DNA of 64,000 nucleotides from RPQJ01 sp963846885 (lineage in GTDB: Bacteria; Pseudomonadota; Gammaproteobacteria; Steroidobacterales; Steroidobacteraceae): NCBI GenBank assembly GCA_963846885.1, contig CAWJXS010000003.1:186001-250000 (forward strand). The letters are read 5' to 3'. Positions 24,833-34,300 of the stretch are shown here, piece by piece. Every line of letters starts with the position of its first letter. Position 1 is the stretch's first letter. Below the pieces are notes generated by a model that saw only the letters and a program-made list of their open reading frames with translations, had not been told where the DNA came from and did not search any database. The translations under genes and the position numbers were made by a program.

Positions 24833-26743
24833 TCAGTGCGCGCTCGACTTGGACACCAGGATGCCGGTGTTCTGCCGAGCGTACACCTCGTTCCACATGG
24901 CTTCCGCACGCCGGTCGCGGAACAGCAGCGAGAACAGCAGCACCGACAGGAAGCCGAGCGGGATGGAGATGATGCCCGGGTTCTTGAGCCCGATCAGCGG
25001 TTTCTCGAGCCCCATGAACGACGTGCGCTTGCCCGCGTTCTTCTCGATGTCGGCGTTTGCCTTCGCGATCACCTTGTCGAGGGCCGCCGCGTCCTTGGCG
25101 GCCTTCGCGGCGATCGCGGCATCGCTGCTGGCGAGCGCCACGGCGATGCTCTCGCGCTTGGCAGGCTCGCTCGCGAGCACCTTCTGCGCTGCCTCGGTGG
25201 CGGCGATCGGGTACGTCAGGTTCGGCGACACGAGCGTGAGGCCGACCGCGCTGAGCGTGCCAACCAGCATGCCGGCCACGATGCCCGCGGTGTTGCAACG
25301 CTTCCAGTAAAGCGTCAGCAGCACGCACGGGAAGTTCGCGCTCGCGGCCACGGCAAACGCCAGGCCCACGAGCACCGCCACGTTCTGCCCCTTCGCCGCG
25401 ATGCCGATCATGATCGACATCGCACCGACGATCACGGTGGCGATGCGCGCAGCCTTCACCTGTTCCTGCGGCGTGACGGTCTCGCCGGCGCGGAACACGC
25501 CGACGTAGAGATCGTGGGCCAGCGCGGACGAAGCCGCCAGCACCAGGCCGGCCACCACCGCGACGATGGTCGCGAACGCGACCGCCGAGACGAACGCGAG
25601 CATGAAGTTGCCCAGGAACGAGTTCGCACCGCCCCCGAGGTACTGCGCGAGCAGCGGCGCCGCCATGTTGCCGCCGGCGTCCACCGCGGCGATCTCCGCG
25701 GGCCCCACGAACCGCGCCGCGCCGAAGCCGAGGAACAGCGTCAGGACGTAGAAGCCGCCGATGATCGCCATCGCCCAGACGACGGACTTGCGCGCCTGCT
25801 GCGCGGTGGGCACCGTGAAGAACCGCATCAGGATGTGCGGCAGGCCGGCGGTGCCGAACACGAGCGCCAGGCCGAGCGAGATCTGGTCGATCGGCGCCTT
25901 GAAGTACAGGCCGGGCTCGAGGAACCGCTGGCCCAGCTCGGCCGCGGTCATGTTGGCCGACGAGTCGCCGAGCAACGCCGCCACCCTCGCCTGCACCTTG
26001 GAGTCGCCGACCACGTCCGTCAGGAACGCCGGCAGCGAGAACCCGTAGGGCGTCCAGACCAGCATCACCAGCACGACGGACGCGGTCACCAGCAGGATCG
26101 CCTTGATGATCTGCACCCAGGTGGTCGCCACCATGCCGCCGAACAGCACGTAGCCGAGCATCAGCACGCCGACTGCGATCACCGACACCTCGTAGTCGAT
26201 GCCGACCAGCGTCTTCACGAGCACGCCGCCGCCGACCATCTGGGCAGTCAGGTAGAAGGTCGATACCGTGATCACCGAGAGCGCGCCCACGATGCGCGTC
26301 TTCCGCGGGTCGTTGCGGTACGCGAGGATGTCCGCGAGCGTGTACTTGCCGATGTTCCGGCACGGCTCCGCGATCAGCAGCAGCACCGTGATGTAGGCCA
26401 TCAGCCAGCCCACCGAGTACATGAACCCGTCGTAGCCGTACTGCGATATCAGGCCCGCGATGCCGAGGAACGATGCGGCCGAGAGATAGTCGCCCGCGAT
26501 CGCCCAGCCGTTCTGCATGCCGGAGATGCCGCCGCCGGCCGTGTAGAAGTCCGACGCGGACTTGACGCGCTTCGCCGCCACGTAGGTCACGTACATCGTC
26601 AGGCTGATGATCGCGGCGAACACCGCGAACGTCAGCCACTGGTACTCGGAGGACACTGCGCCCACGGCGAACGCCGGCCCGGCGGCCAGGCCGAGTGCAC
26701 CGGCCAGCCCTAAGGCCACCCACTTGCGCTGCATCTGCTGCAT
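24833..26743 (-). CDS. actP: Acetate/cation symporter (SSS family, VC_2705-type large subunit)
   Basis: A 636-aa sodium:solute symporter with an N-terminal signal-like segment (GLAGALGLAAGPAFA) and about 13 membrane helices. Typical segments: DFYTAGGGISGMQNGWAIAG, GDYLSAASFLGIAGLI, and the GTAGLPHILMRFFTVP block of acetate/monocarboxylate carriers. Between the last two helices there is an unusual Ala/Lys-rich stretch of about 70 residues (about 520-590; AAKAAKDAAALDKVIAKAN). It starts four bases after the DUF4212 small subunit gene and shares an operon with an outer-membrane porin. Divergent acs and crbR support acetate (or another short monocarboxylate) as substrate. Confidence 0.92.
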   Translation of the reverse strand: MQQMQRKWVALGLAGALGLAAGPAFAVGAVSSEYQWLTFAVFAAIISLTMYVTYVAAKRVKSASDFYTAGGGISGMQNGWAIAGDYLSAASFLGIAGLISQYGYDGFMYSVGWLMAYITVLLLIAEPCRNIGKYTLADILAYRNDPRKTRIVGALSVITVSTFYLTAQMVGGGVLVKTLVGIDYEVSVIAVGVLMLGYVLFGGMVATTWVQIIKAILLVTASVVLVMLVWTPYGFSLPAFLTDVVGDSKVQARVAALLGDSSANMTAAELGQRFLEPGLYFKAPIDQISLGLALVFGTAGLPHILMRFFTVPTAQQARKSVVWAMAIIGGFYVLTLFLGFGAARFVGPAEIAAVDAGGNMAAPLLAQYLGGGANSFLGNFMLAFVSAVAFATIVAVVAGLVLAASSALAHDLYVGVFRAGETVTPQEQVKAARIATVIVGAMSIMIGIAAKGQNVAVLVGLAFAVAASANFPCVLLTLYWKRCNTAGIVAGMLVGTLSAVGLTLVSPNLTYPIAATEAAQKVLASEPAKRESIAVALASSDAAIAAKAAKDAAALDKVIAKANADIEKNAGKRTSFMGLEKPLIGLKNPGIISIPLGFLSVLLFSLLFRDRRAEAMWNEVYARQNTGILVSKSSAH

Positions 26744-26747
26744 GGCT

Positions 26748-27077
26748 CTAGCCCCCCTGCCGTGCGACGTCGTCGGCGATCTCGGCCGCCATGCGGTCGA
26801 AATCCGCGTTCGCCTTTCTCGAGTAGTAGATCGCGACGCTCCAGGCCACGATGAACTGCGACAGCGCGAACACCAGGCCGACGTTGATCGGCCCCCACAC
26901 CCGGATCCTGAACAGGTCCTGGAAGTAGGCGGCGCCGATCGGCAACAGGAAGTAGTAGGCGACCGAGAAGGCCATCAGTCCCCACAGGAACGCGGATTTC
27001 TTCTTGTGCAGCGCCTGGAACCGGGGATCCGCAATCACGGCATCCCAGTCCACGGTTTTATCGGCCTTTACGAGCAT
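26748..27077 (-). CDS. DUF4212 small subunit of the symporter
   Basis: A 109-aa protein with two membrane helices (LMAFSVAYYFLLPIGAAYF and INVGLVFALSQFIVAWSVAI), followed by YYSRKANADFDRMAAEI. This is the signature of DUF4212 proteins, the obligate small partner of VC_2705-type sodium/solute symporters. The ATG is at the complement of 27075-27077, and the gene stops four bases before the ActP start, so the two are made together. It probably stabilises or helps assemble the symporter. Confidence 0.92.
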   Translation of the reverse strand: MLVKADKTVDWDAVIADPRFQALHKKKSAFLWGLMAFSVAYYFLLPIGAAYFQDLFRIRVWGPINVGLVFALSQFIVAWSVAIYYSRKANADFDRMAAEIADDVARQGG

Positions 27078-27090
27078 GCTGGCTTCCCCC

Positions 27091-28564
27091 TCAGAATGAG
27101 TACTTGGTCGTTAGTTGTACACGGTCCAGCGAGCCGTCCACCCCGTTCTCGAGCTCGCGCACGGCGTGGCGGAACTCGGCGCCGATATCGAGCTTGGGTA
27201 GCGGCGAGTAGAAGACGTTCGCGGTGACGCTCCAGCTCTCCTTGTTCGCGAGCCCGCCGGTCAGCGCCACGTCGTTGTCATAGCTCTGCATCGAGTAGTA
27301 GAGATTCGTGCGGACCGTCTTCGACCACGGATGCCGCCAGGCGACGAAGCCCGCGTAGCCTTCGATCGCGTCGAGGCTCGCGACGCCCGTGACGCCGTTC
27401 GTCGTCAGCACCGCGTCGTTCGCGAAATTCAGGCCCACGTAGCGGCCGAGGTTGCCGCCGACCAGCACGAAGCGGATGTCATCCTGGCCGAGGTTGATCT
27501 TTCCCGACAAGCCGAGCGATCCGGTGTACATCGTGTCGTCGGCGGTGACAGCGCCGGAGGGGGCGAAGCCGCGGTACTTCAGCTGCCGGCCGAGGGCCGC
27601 CGCCGAGACCTGTCCCCAGGCACCCTTCCAGGTGTACTTGGCGACCAGGTCCGGGACGTTGCTGTCGTCGCTGGTCACGCGCGCGTTCTGGGTGGTCGCG
27701 CGGTACGGCGAGATCGTGGTCTCGGTGTTCTCGGCGGACAGCGACAACCCGCCGCGCGTCCAGCGCACCTGCGGCTGGCGCACGAACACGGTGCCGTCGG
27801 TCGAGCCGATGAAATCCACGGCGTCCGGCAGCGCGGCCGGATCCTCGAAGTTCGACCACGTCTGGCCGACGAGCCACTCGTGCCATTGCACGTACGCGTG
27901 GCGCACCTGCAGGCCGTAGGTGTTCGTCGTCCGCTGGTCGCCGAGCGACGAGCCGAACAGGTCGACTTCGAAGCGGGTCTGCAGCAGGTCCTTCGGGTTG
28001 CCGTTCAGCGGCGTATCGGTGCCGAAGATCAGGCGCGACTGCTTCACGTGCGCGTCGAGGTTGGCGCTGCGCGTGCTGCGGAATCGGCGTGGCCGCCGTC
28101 GGCACGAAGACTGGTGTCGCGGCGGGCACGTAGAAGTCCCGGCCGGACGTGTTCTCGGGGATCACGCCGTCGGCTGCTTCGGTCCACAGCACATCGGCCT
28201 TGACGAAGCCCGAGTACAGGAACTTCGTGCCCGCGGCTGCGTTCGGCGTGATGGTGGACGGCTGCACCGGTGCAGGACCAGCGGCCGACGCGACAGCCGC
28301 GGGCGCGGCACCACCCTGGGCCGGTGCGGAGGACGCCGCGACTGGCGCGGCGGCGGTTGCTGCAGTTGCGGCGCCGCCCCCTTGCCCTGACGTCTGCAGC
28401 AGCTGCTGTACCAGACGCTCGAGCTCGCTCACTCTCGCCTCGAGCTCTTTCTCACGGGAGGTCTGCGCAGCGGCCGGCAGGGCGGTGGCGGCGAGCAGCG
28501 CGCCCGCGGCGATTCCCGCGAGGGCGGGAGCGCGCAGACGGCTTGAGATCCGTGTGCGATTCAT
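27091..28564 (-). CDS. DcaP-like outer-membrane porin (one frame break near 28,075)
   Basis: The N-terminal frame starts at ATG 28564: a signal peptide (AGIAAGALLAATALPAAAQ), a coiled-coil stretch (KELEARVSELERLVQQLL), an Ala/Pro-rich linker and the strand FLYSGFVKADVLWTEA. After about 28070-28085 the reading moves to another frame, KQSRLIFGTDTPL, and continues as a beta-barrel (RHAYVQWHEWLVGQTWSNFE; ending in VQLTTKYSF with terminal Phe). Together they make a DcaP-type trimeric porin with its typical N-terminal coiled coil. It heads the operon porin, DUF4212, ActP and probably admits the organic acid that ActP imports. The frame break is a one-step indel. Confidence 0.8.
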
Positions 28565-28631
28565 GAACGATCCCCTTGATGGCACCATGGGTCGATGCTG
28601 CAAGCCCGACCGCCCCGACCGGTATTCGCCT

Positions 28632-28680
28632 TTGGTCGTAATCGGGCCCTCCGGGGGTCGTGGCTTATGCCTACGACCAA
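28632..28680. promoter_or_regulatory. Candidate CrbR-type operator: 9-bp inverted repeat in the porin/acs divergent region
   Basis: ttggtcgta (28632-28640) and tacgaccaa (28672-28680) are exact inverted copies separated by 31 bases, in the 192-base region between the divergent porin-actP operon and acs. Spacing of about four helical turns would put two half-sites on the same face. A LuxR-type regulator (CrbR) is encoded just after acs, and acs/actP are the known targets of this system. Binding is inferred, not shown. Confidence 0.5.
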
Positions 28681-28756
28681 GGTCGGAGCCCGTCCGCCGC
28701 TCCGGTGCCGGAAGATGGTCGTCGCAAGGGGCCGGTGTGCGGCCCGGGGAATCGCC

Positions 28757-30697
28757 ATGACACACGTATACGAAGTGCCGGCAGGATTCGCGCGCGAGGC
28801 GCGCATCGACGCGCAGCGCTACGCGACGGACTACGCGCGCAGCGTGCGCGAACCCGAGGCGTTCTGGGGCGAGGTCGGTCGTCGGCTCGACTGGATCGTG
28901 CCGTACACGCAGGTCAAGGACGTCTCGTTCGACGTCAAGCAGTTCCGCATCCGCTGGTACGCGGACGGACAGCTGAACGTGGCCGCGAACTGCCTCGATC
29001 GTCACCTCGCCACCCGCGGCGACAAGACCGCGATCCTGTGGGAAGGCGACGACCCGGGGGAGAGCCGGCACGTCACCTATCGCGAACTGCACGAACAGGT
29101 CTGCCGCTTCGCGAACGTGCTGAAGGGCCTCGGCGTGCAGAAGGGCGACCGGATCACGATCTACCTGCCGATGATCCCGGAGGCTGCGGTGGCGATGCTC
29201 GCATGTGCGCGCATCGGGGCGGTGCATTCGATCGTGTTCGGCGGCTTCTCGCCGGAATCGCTCGCTACCCGCATCCAGGACTGCGCGTCGAAGCTGGTGA
29301 TCACCGCGGATGAAGGCCTGCGCGGCGGCAAGAAGGTTCCGCTGAAGGCCAACGTGGACGCCGCGCTCACCCAGCACGCGCTGCCCACCGTCGAGAAAGT
29401 GGTGGTGGTGAAGCGCACCGGCGCGAAGGTGGCGTGGACGCCGGGCCGGGACGTCGCTTACGAAGACTTGATGGCGGCCGCCTCGGCGGACTGCCCGCCC
29501 ACGCCGGTTGGGGCCGAGGATCCGCTGTTCATCCTCTACACCTCCGGGTCCACCGGCAAACCGAAGGGCGTGCTGCACACCACGGGCGGTTACCTGGTCC
29601 ACGCCTCGTACACGTTCGAGAGCGTGTTCGATCACCGCGAAAACGACGTGTTCTGGTGCACGGCGGACGTTGGCTGGGTCACGGGTCACAGTTACGTCGT
29701 CTACGGCCCGCTCTCGTGCGGCGCGACGTCGCTGATGTTCGAAGGCGTGCCGAACTACCCGGACCCGGGCCGTTGCTGGCAGATCTGCGACAAGCACCAG
29801 GTCACCATCTTCTACACGGCGCCCACCGCGATCCGCGCGCTGATGCGCGAAGGCGAGAGCTGGGTCAGCCGACACTCGCGGCAGTCCATCCGCCTGCTCG
29901 GCAGCGTGGGCGAGCCGATCAATCCGGAGGCGTGGGAGTGGTACCACCGTGTGGTCGGCGAGCGCCGCTGCCCGGTCGTGGACACGTGGTGGCAGACGGA
30001 AACCGGCGGCATCCTCATCACGCCGCTGCCCGGCGCAACCGCACTGAAGCCTGGCTCCGCCGCGGTGCCGTTCTTCGGCGTGCAGCCCGCGATCGTGGAC
30101 GGCTCCGGGCAGATCCTTGAAGGCGCGTGCGAGGGGAATCTCGTGCTGCTCGACAGCTGGCCGGGCCAGATGCGCACCGTGTACGGCGATCACCAGCGGT
30201 TCATCGACACGTACTTCCGTACGTTCCCGGGCACGTACTTCACGGGCGACGGGGCGCGGCGCGACGAGGACGGCTACTACTGGATCACCGGCCGCGTCGA
30301 CGACGTGATCAACGTGTCCGGGCACCGGATGGGCACGGCAGAGGTCGAGAGCGCGCTGGTCGCGCACCCGGCCGTCGCCGAGGCCGCGGTGGTCGGTTAC
30401 CCCCACGACATCAAGGGCCAGGGCATCTACGCGTACGTGACGCTGAAGGCCGGCTACGAACCTTCCGACCGCCTGCTCGGCGAGCTGCGGCAGACCGTGC
30501 GCCAGCAGATCGGCGCGATCGCGACCCCGGACGTGATCCAGTGGGCACCGGGACTGCCGAAGACCCGCAGCGGCAAGATCATGCGGCGCATCCTCCGCAA
30601 GATCGCTGCCAACGAGTCCGACCAGCTCGGCGACGTGTCCACGCTCGCCGATCCCTCGGTGGTGCAGCAGCTGGTCGCCGACCGGCCCACAGCGTGA
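28757..30697 (+). CDS. acs: Acetyl-CoA synthetase (AMP-forming)
   Basis: Activates acetate to acetyl-CoA via acetyl-AMP. The 646-aa length matches AcsA. Key motifs: adenylate-forming P-loop YTSGSTGKPKG, WCTADVGWVTGHSY, DTWWQTETGG, YFTGDGARRDEDGYYWITGR, DDVINVSGHRMGTAEVESAL, and the regulatory acetylation-site Lys in PKTRSGKIMRR. The start ATG 28757 gives MTHVYEVPAGFA; longer frames run into the promoter. The TGA overlaps the GTG of the response-regulator gene. With the divergent symporter operon and downstream CrbS, this is an acetate-scavenging locus. Confidence 0.97.
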   Translation: MTHVYEVPAGFAREARIDAQRYATDYARSVREPEAFWGEVGRRLDWIVPYTQVKDVSFDVKQFRIRWYADGQLNVAANCLDRHLATRGDKTAILWEGDDPGESRHVTYRELHEQVCRFANVLKGLGVQKGDRITIYLPMIPEAAVAMLACARIGAVHSIVFGGFSPESLATRIQDCASKLVITADEGLRGGKKVPLKANVDAALTQHALPTVEKVVVVKRTGAKVAWTPGRDVAYEDLMAAASADCPPTPVGAEDPLFILYTSGSTGKPKGVLHTTGGYLVHASYTFESVFDHRENDVFWCTADVGWVTGHSYVVYGPLSCGATSLMFEGVPNYPDPGRCWQICDKHQVTIFYTAPTAIRALMREGESWVSRHSRQSIRLLGSVGEPINPEAWEWYHRVVGERRCPVVDTWWQTETGGILITPLPGATALKPGSAAVPFFGVQPAIVDGSGQILEGACEGNLVLLDSWPGQMRTVYGDHQRFIDTYFRTFPGTYFTGDGARRDEDGYYWITGRVDDVINVSGHRMGTAEVESALVAHPAVAEAAVVGYPHDIKGQGIYAYVTLKAGYEPSDRLLGELRQTVRQQIGAIATPDVIQWAPGLPKTRSGKIMRRILRKIAANESDQLGDVSTLADPSVVQQLVADRPTA

Positions 30698-31383
30698 GCC
30701 CGCGCTTGATCCTGATCGCCGACGACCACCCGCTGTTCCGCGCTGCGCTGCGCGGCGCAATAGTGGGTCACCTGACCGCGGGCGCGGCGTCCGAGTTCGT
30801 CGAGGCCGACTCGGTGGCCGCGCTGCTGGACGTGGTCGAGCGCAACCCGCAAGCCGACCTGCTGCTGCTGGACCTGGACATGCCAGGCGCGCACGGCTTC
30901 GGGGCCCTGGCGCACGTGCGGGGCGTCAGGCCCGAACTGCCGGTCGTGGTCGTGTCCGCGTCCGACGACGCACGGACCGTGGCCAATGCCCTCGCCTACG
31001 GTGCGCAGGGATTCATCTCCAAGTCCTCGGACGCGCGCGCGATCGCCGCGGGCGTAGAGGCCGTGCTGGCCGGCGACGTCGTCACGCCGCCCGGCTTCGT
31101 GCCGCCCATCGCGGCCGAACCCGACGCGCGGGATCTCGAGGCGGCGAGTCGCATCGCCGAGCTCACGCCGCAGCAGTTTCGCGTGCTCGGCATGCTGCTG
31201 TCGGGACTGTTGAACAAGCAGATCGCGTTCGAGCTCGACGTCTCGGAGGCGACCGTGAAGGCGCATGTGACCGCGATCCTGCGGAAGCTCGGGGTGACCA
31301 ACCGCACGCAGGCCGTGCTGTTCGCCGGGCGCCTCGCGGTGGATCGCGGCGCGCTCCGCGTGCCGCCCGACGACGCCGAGTAG
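30694..31383 (+). CDS. crbR: LuxR-family response regulator, CrbR-type
   Basis: A 229-aa regulator with an N-terminal receiver (LILIADDHPLFRAAL; phospho-Asp in LLLLDLDMPG; VVVVSASDDARTV; Lys in GFISKSSDAR) and a C-terminal LuxR-type HTH (LTPQQFRVLGMLLSGLLNKQ and DVSEATVKAHVTAILRKLGV). GTG start overlaps the acs stop. In Vibrio and Pseudomonas, CrbR with the symporter-linked kinase CrbS switches on acs during the acetate switch; here the kinase gene lies convergently next door (stops at 31381-31386). The gene symbol rests on this arrangement. Confidence 0.85.
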   Translation: MSPRLILIADDHPLFRAALRGAIVGHLTAGAASEFVEADSVAALLDVVERNPQADLLLLDLDMPGAHGFGALAHVRGVRPELPVVVVSASDDARTVANALAYGAQGFISKSSDARAIAAGVEAVLAGDVVTPPGFVPPIAAEPDARDLEAASRIAELTPQQFRVLGMLLSGLLNKQIAFELDVSEATVKAHVTAILRKLGVTNRTQAVLFAGRLAVDRGALRVPPDDAE

Positions 31384-34300
31384 TCAGAGCGCCCCGCGCG
31401 CCCGCGACGCAGCGCGACCGGCGCTGACCGCACCGAGGAATGCGCGCAGGGCAGCCGGCCTCACCGGTTTGCGGAGCACGGGGCAGCCGAGCGCCCGAGC
31501 CCGCGCCGCCACTTCCGCGCCGTGGTCGGCCGTGATCAGCGCGGCCGCGGCTGGCTGCAGGGCGCCTTGTCGCAGCGACTCGATCAACGTGAGCCCATCC
31601 TCGCCGTCATCGAGATGGTAATCGGCGAGCACGACGTCGATGCCGCCGCGTGCGAACGCGGACTGCGCCTCGGCGATCGTCGCCGCAGGCACCACCCGCA
31701 CGCCCCAGCGCTCCAGCAATGCCGCCATCGCCCGCAGGATCGTCGGGTCGTTATCGATGCAGAGCGCGACCAGGCCCTCGAGCCGCGCGACTCCGGCGGC
31801 GGGCCTGGCGACGGTCGGCGCGCGCACGACGGGACGTCCCACCGGCACACGCACCCCGAACGTCGAGCCGCGGCCCGGTCGTGACCGCAGTTCCAGCTCG
31901 TGCTCCAGCAGCCGCGCGATGCGGTCGCAGATCGAGAGTCCGAGTCCAAGTCCCTTCTCGCCCCACGGCGACTGTCGCTCGAGCCGCGTGAACTCCGCGT
32001 AGATGGCCTCGAGGTGGTGCTCGGCGATGCCGGGTCCGGTGTCGCTGACGCGGAGCGTCAGTGTCGCCCCGCGATCGCGGCCACGCCCCCGGCAAGTCAC
32101 GATCACCCCACCGCGCCGCGTGTAGCGCAGTGCGTTGGCCAGGTAGTTCTGCAGGATTCGCCGCAGCAACACGCGGTCGCTGGTGACCCACTCCTCGCTG
32201 CGTACTACCCGGAGCTGCAGCTGCCGCGACGCTGCGACCGGTGCGTACTGCCGCTCGAGGTCCGCCAGCAGTTCCGCGATCGGAAACGTCGAGATCTCCG
32301 GCCGCATCGCGCCGCTGTCCAACCTTGCGATGTCGAGCAGGCCGTCGAGCAGTTCCTCGGCAGCGCGGAGCGAGCTGTCGATGTGCGCGGCGATCTCGCG
32401 CAACCCGCCATCCTCGCCGGCCTGCGCCTCCAGTGCCGACGCGAACAGCCGCGCGGCGTTCAGCGGCTGCAGCAGGTCGTGGCTCGCCGCCGCGACGAAG
32501 CGTGTCTTGCCGACGTTCGCCTCCTCTGCCTGCTGCTTGGCGGCGGCCTCGGCCTGCAGCGCCTGCTGCAGGGCGTGAGTGCGCTCCTCCACCCGCACTT
32601 CGAGGCCCTGCTTGGCTTCGAGCAGCGCCTGCTCCGCGAGCTTGTACTCGGTCACGTCCGTGTACGTCGTCACGTAGCCACGGTCAGGCATCGGCTGTCC
32701 GCGGATCTCATAGACCCGGCCGTCGCGCCGCTCGCGCTGGAACACGTAGGGCGTCCCGGCACGCAGGTGCAAAAGCCGCCTGGTGACCTGCTCGAGTGGC
32801 TCGCCGGGGCCCAGTTCTCCGCGCTCGGCATTGAAGTGCATCAGGTCGGCCACGGGACGCCCCACGTAGACGAACCCGTCTGGGTAGCCAAACATATCGA
32901 CGTAGCGACGGTTCCATGCCAGCAGCTTCAGTTCCGCGTCCACCACGCTGATGCCCTGCGCGACGTTCTCCATCGTCGCCTGCAGCAAGCGGCGGCTGAA
33001 GTTCAGCTCCTGCGAGGTTTCGTCGAGGAGTTCGGCGACCTCGTCCACTTCGAGGCCGCCGCGTCGGAGCGCGTGCGTCAGCAGCATGCGCGCGGACGAC
33101 GCCCCGAGCGAGCCGGCGAGCGCACGCTCGACGTGCTGCAGCAGCGAGCGGTCCGCGGGGTCGCCCGCCCGCGGCACCGGTCGCCCGCTGCCCACCGACC
33201 AGTCAACCAACAGGCGGCGCGCAGCCGCGGGGCCGACGATGCGCGCGGCCAGCGTCTCGAGGTCGCCGACGCGCGCGTGGCTCGCGCCGCTCGGGAGCGC
33301 CGCCCGCGTGGAAGGCTGCATGAAGGCCCTGGCCGACTGCCGCTCCTGCAGCGTCGTGCCGCGGCGCAGTGAGATGCCGACCAGCACGGCCACGTTGGCC
33401 GCGAGCGACCACAGGGCCCCGTGGGTCAACGGTCCGGCTGCACCGAACCAGAACAGTGCTTGCGGGCGCAGGAAGCCGAGCCCCGCAGGGCCGGCGACGA
33501 CGAGTGCGGAAGCTGGCGCCACGGCGGGAAGTACCAGCGTGTAGAGCCAGAGCGCGAAGCCCGCGGCAAGGCCCCAGAACACGCCGTCGCGAGTGGCGCC
33601 CCGCCAGTAGAGTCCCGCGAGGATGCCGGGGGCGAACTGCGCGAACGCGGCGAACGCGAGCAGGCCGATCTGCGCGAGGTTGGCCGGCGTGCCGGCCTGC
33701 CGGTAATACGCATAGGCGAGCAGCGCCAGGCCGACGATGGCCGCGCGACGCAGCCACAGCACGCGCTCGCCAAGGTCTTCCACCGCGACCAGCCGCGAGC
33801 GACCGAGCGCCGGCAGCACGAGGTCGTTCGTGATCATCGTCGCGAGCGCGATGCTCGCGACGATCACCATCGCGGTCGCGGCGGAGAGCCCGCCCAGGAA
33901 CGCGAGCAGCGCCAGCGCCGGCGCGCCCTCGCCCAGGGGCAGCGTGAGCAGCAGCGTGTCCGGCGAGCCGCCGGCACCGCCGGTCTGCTGCGCGAGCAGC
34001 ACGACGGGGACGACGAATACCGTGAACAGCGCCAGGTACGCCGGGAACGTCCAGCGGGCGCGCCGCAGGTCGGCGGGCTCGACGCATTCGACCACGCCCA
34101 CCTGGAACTGCCGCGGCAGGCAGAACATGGCGCAGGCGGCCAGCAGGGTCGTGGTCACGAAGTTCACGCCCTGCAGCCCCTCGCCGGACGCGAACGCCTG
34201 GGGGATGCGCACGCCGCCTGGCTCCAGCCGCAACCACGCCCACACGCCGACGCCGACGAAGGCGAGCACCTTCACGACCGACTCGAACGCGATCGCGAGC

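Noticed and set aside
23219..26713. Very long + strand open frame (over 1100 codons) opposite the CBS/DUF294 and actP genes
   Set aside because: It is His/Arg/Asp-rich with no domain and exactly mirrors two well-recognised genes on the other strand; high GC makes such antisense frames common.
27479..30760. Minus-strand frame of about 1090 codons running across acs into the porin
   Set aside because: Its upstream part is antisense to acs; only the last part (from 28564) is real, as the porin N-terminus.
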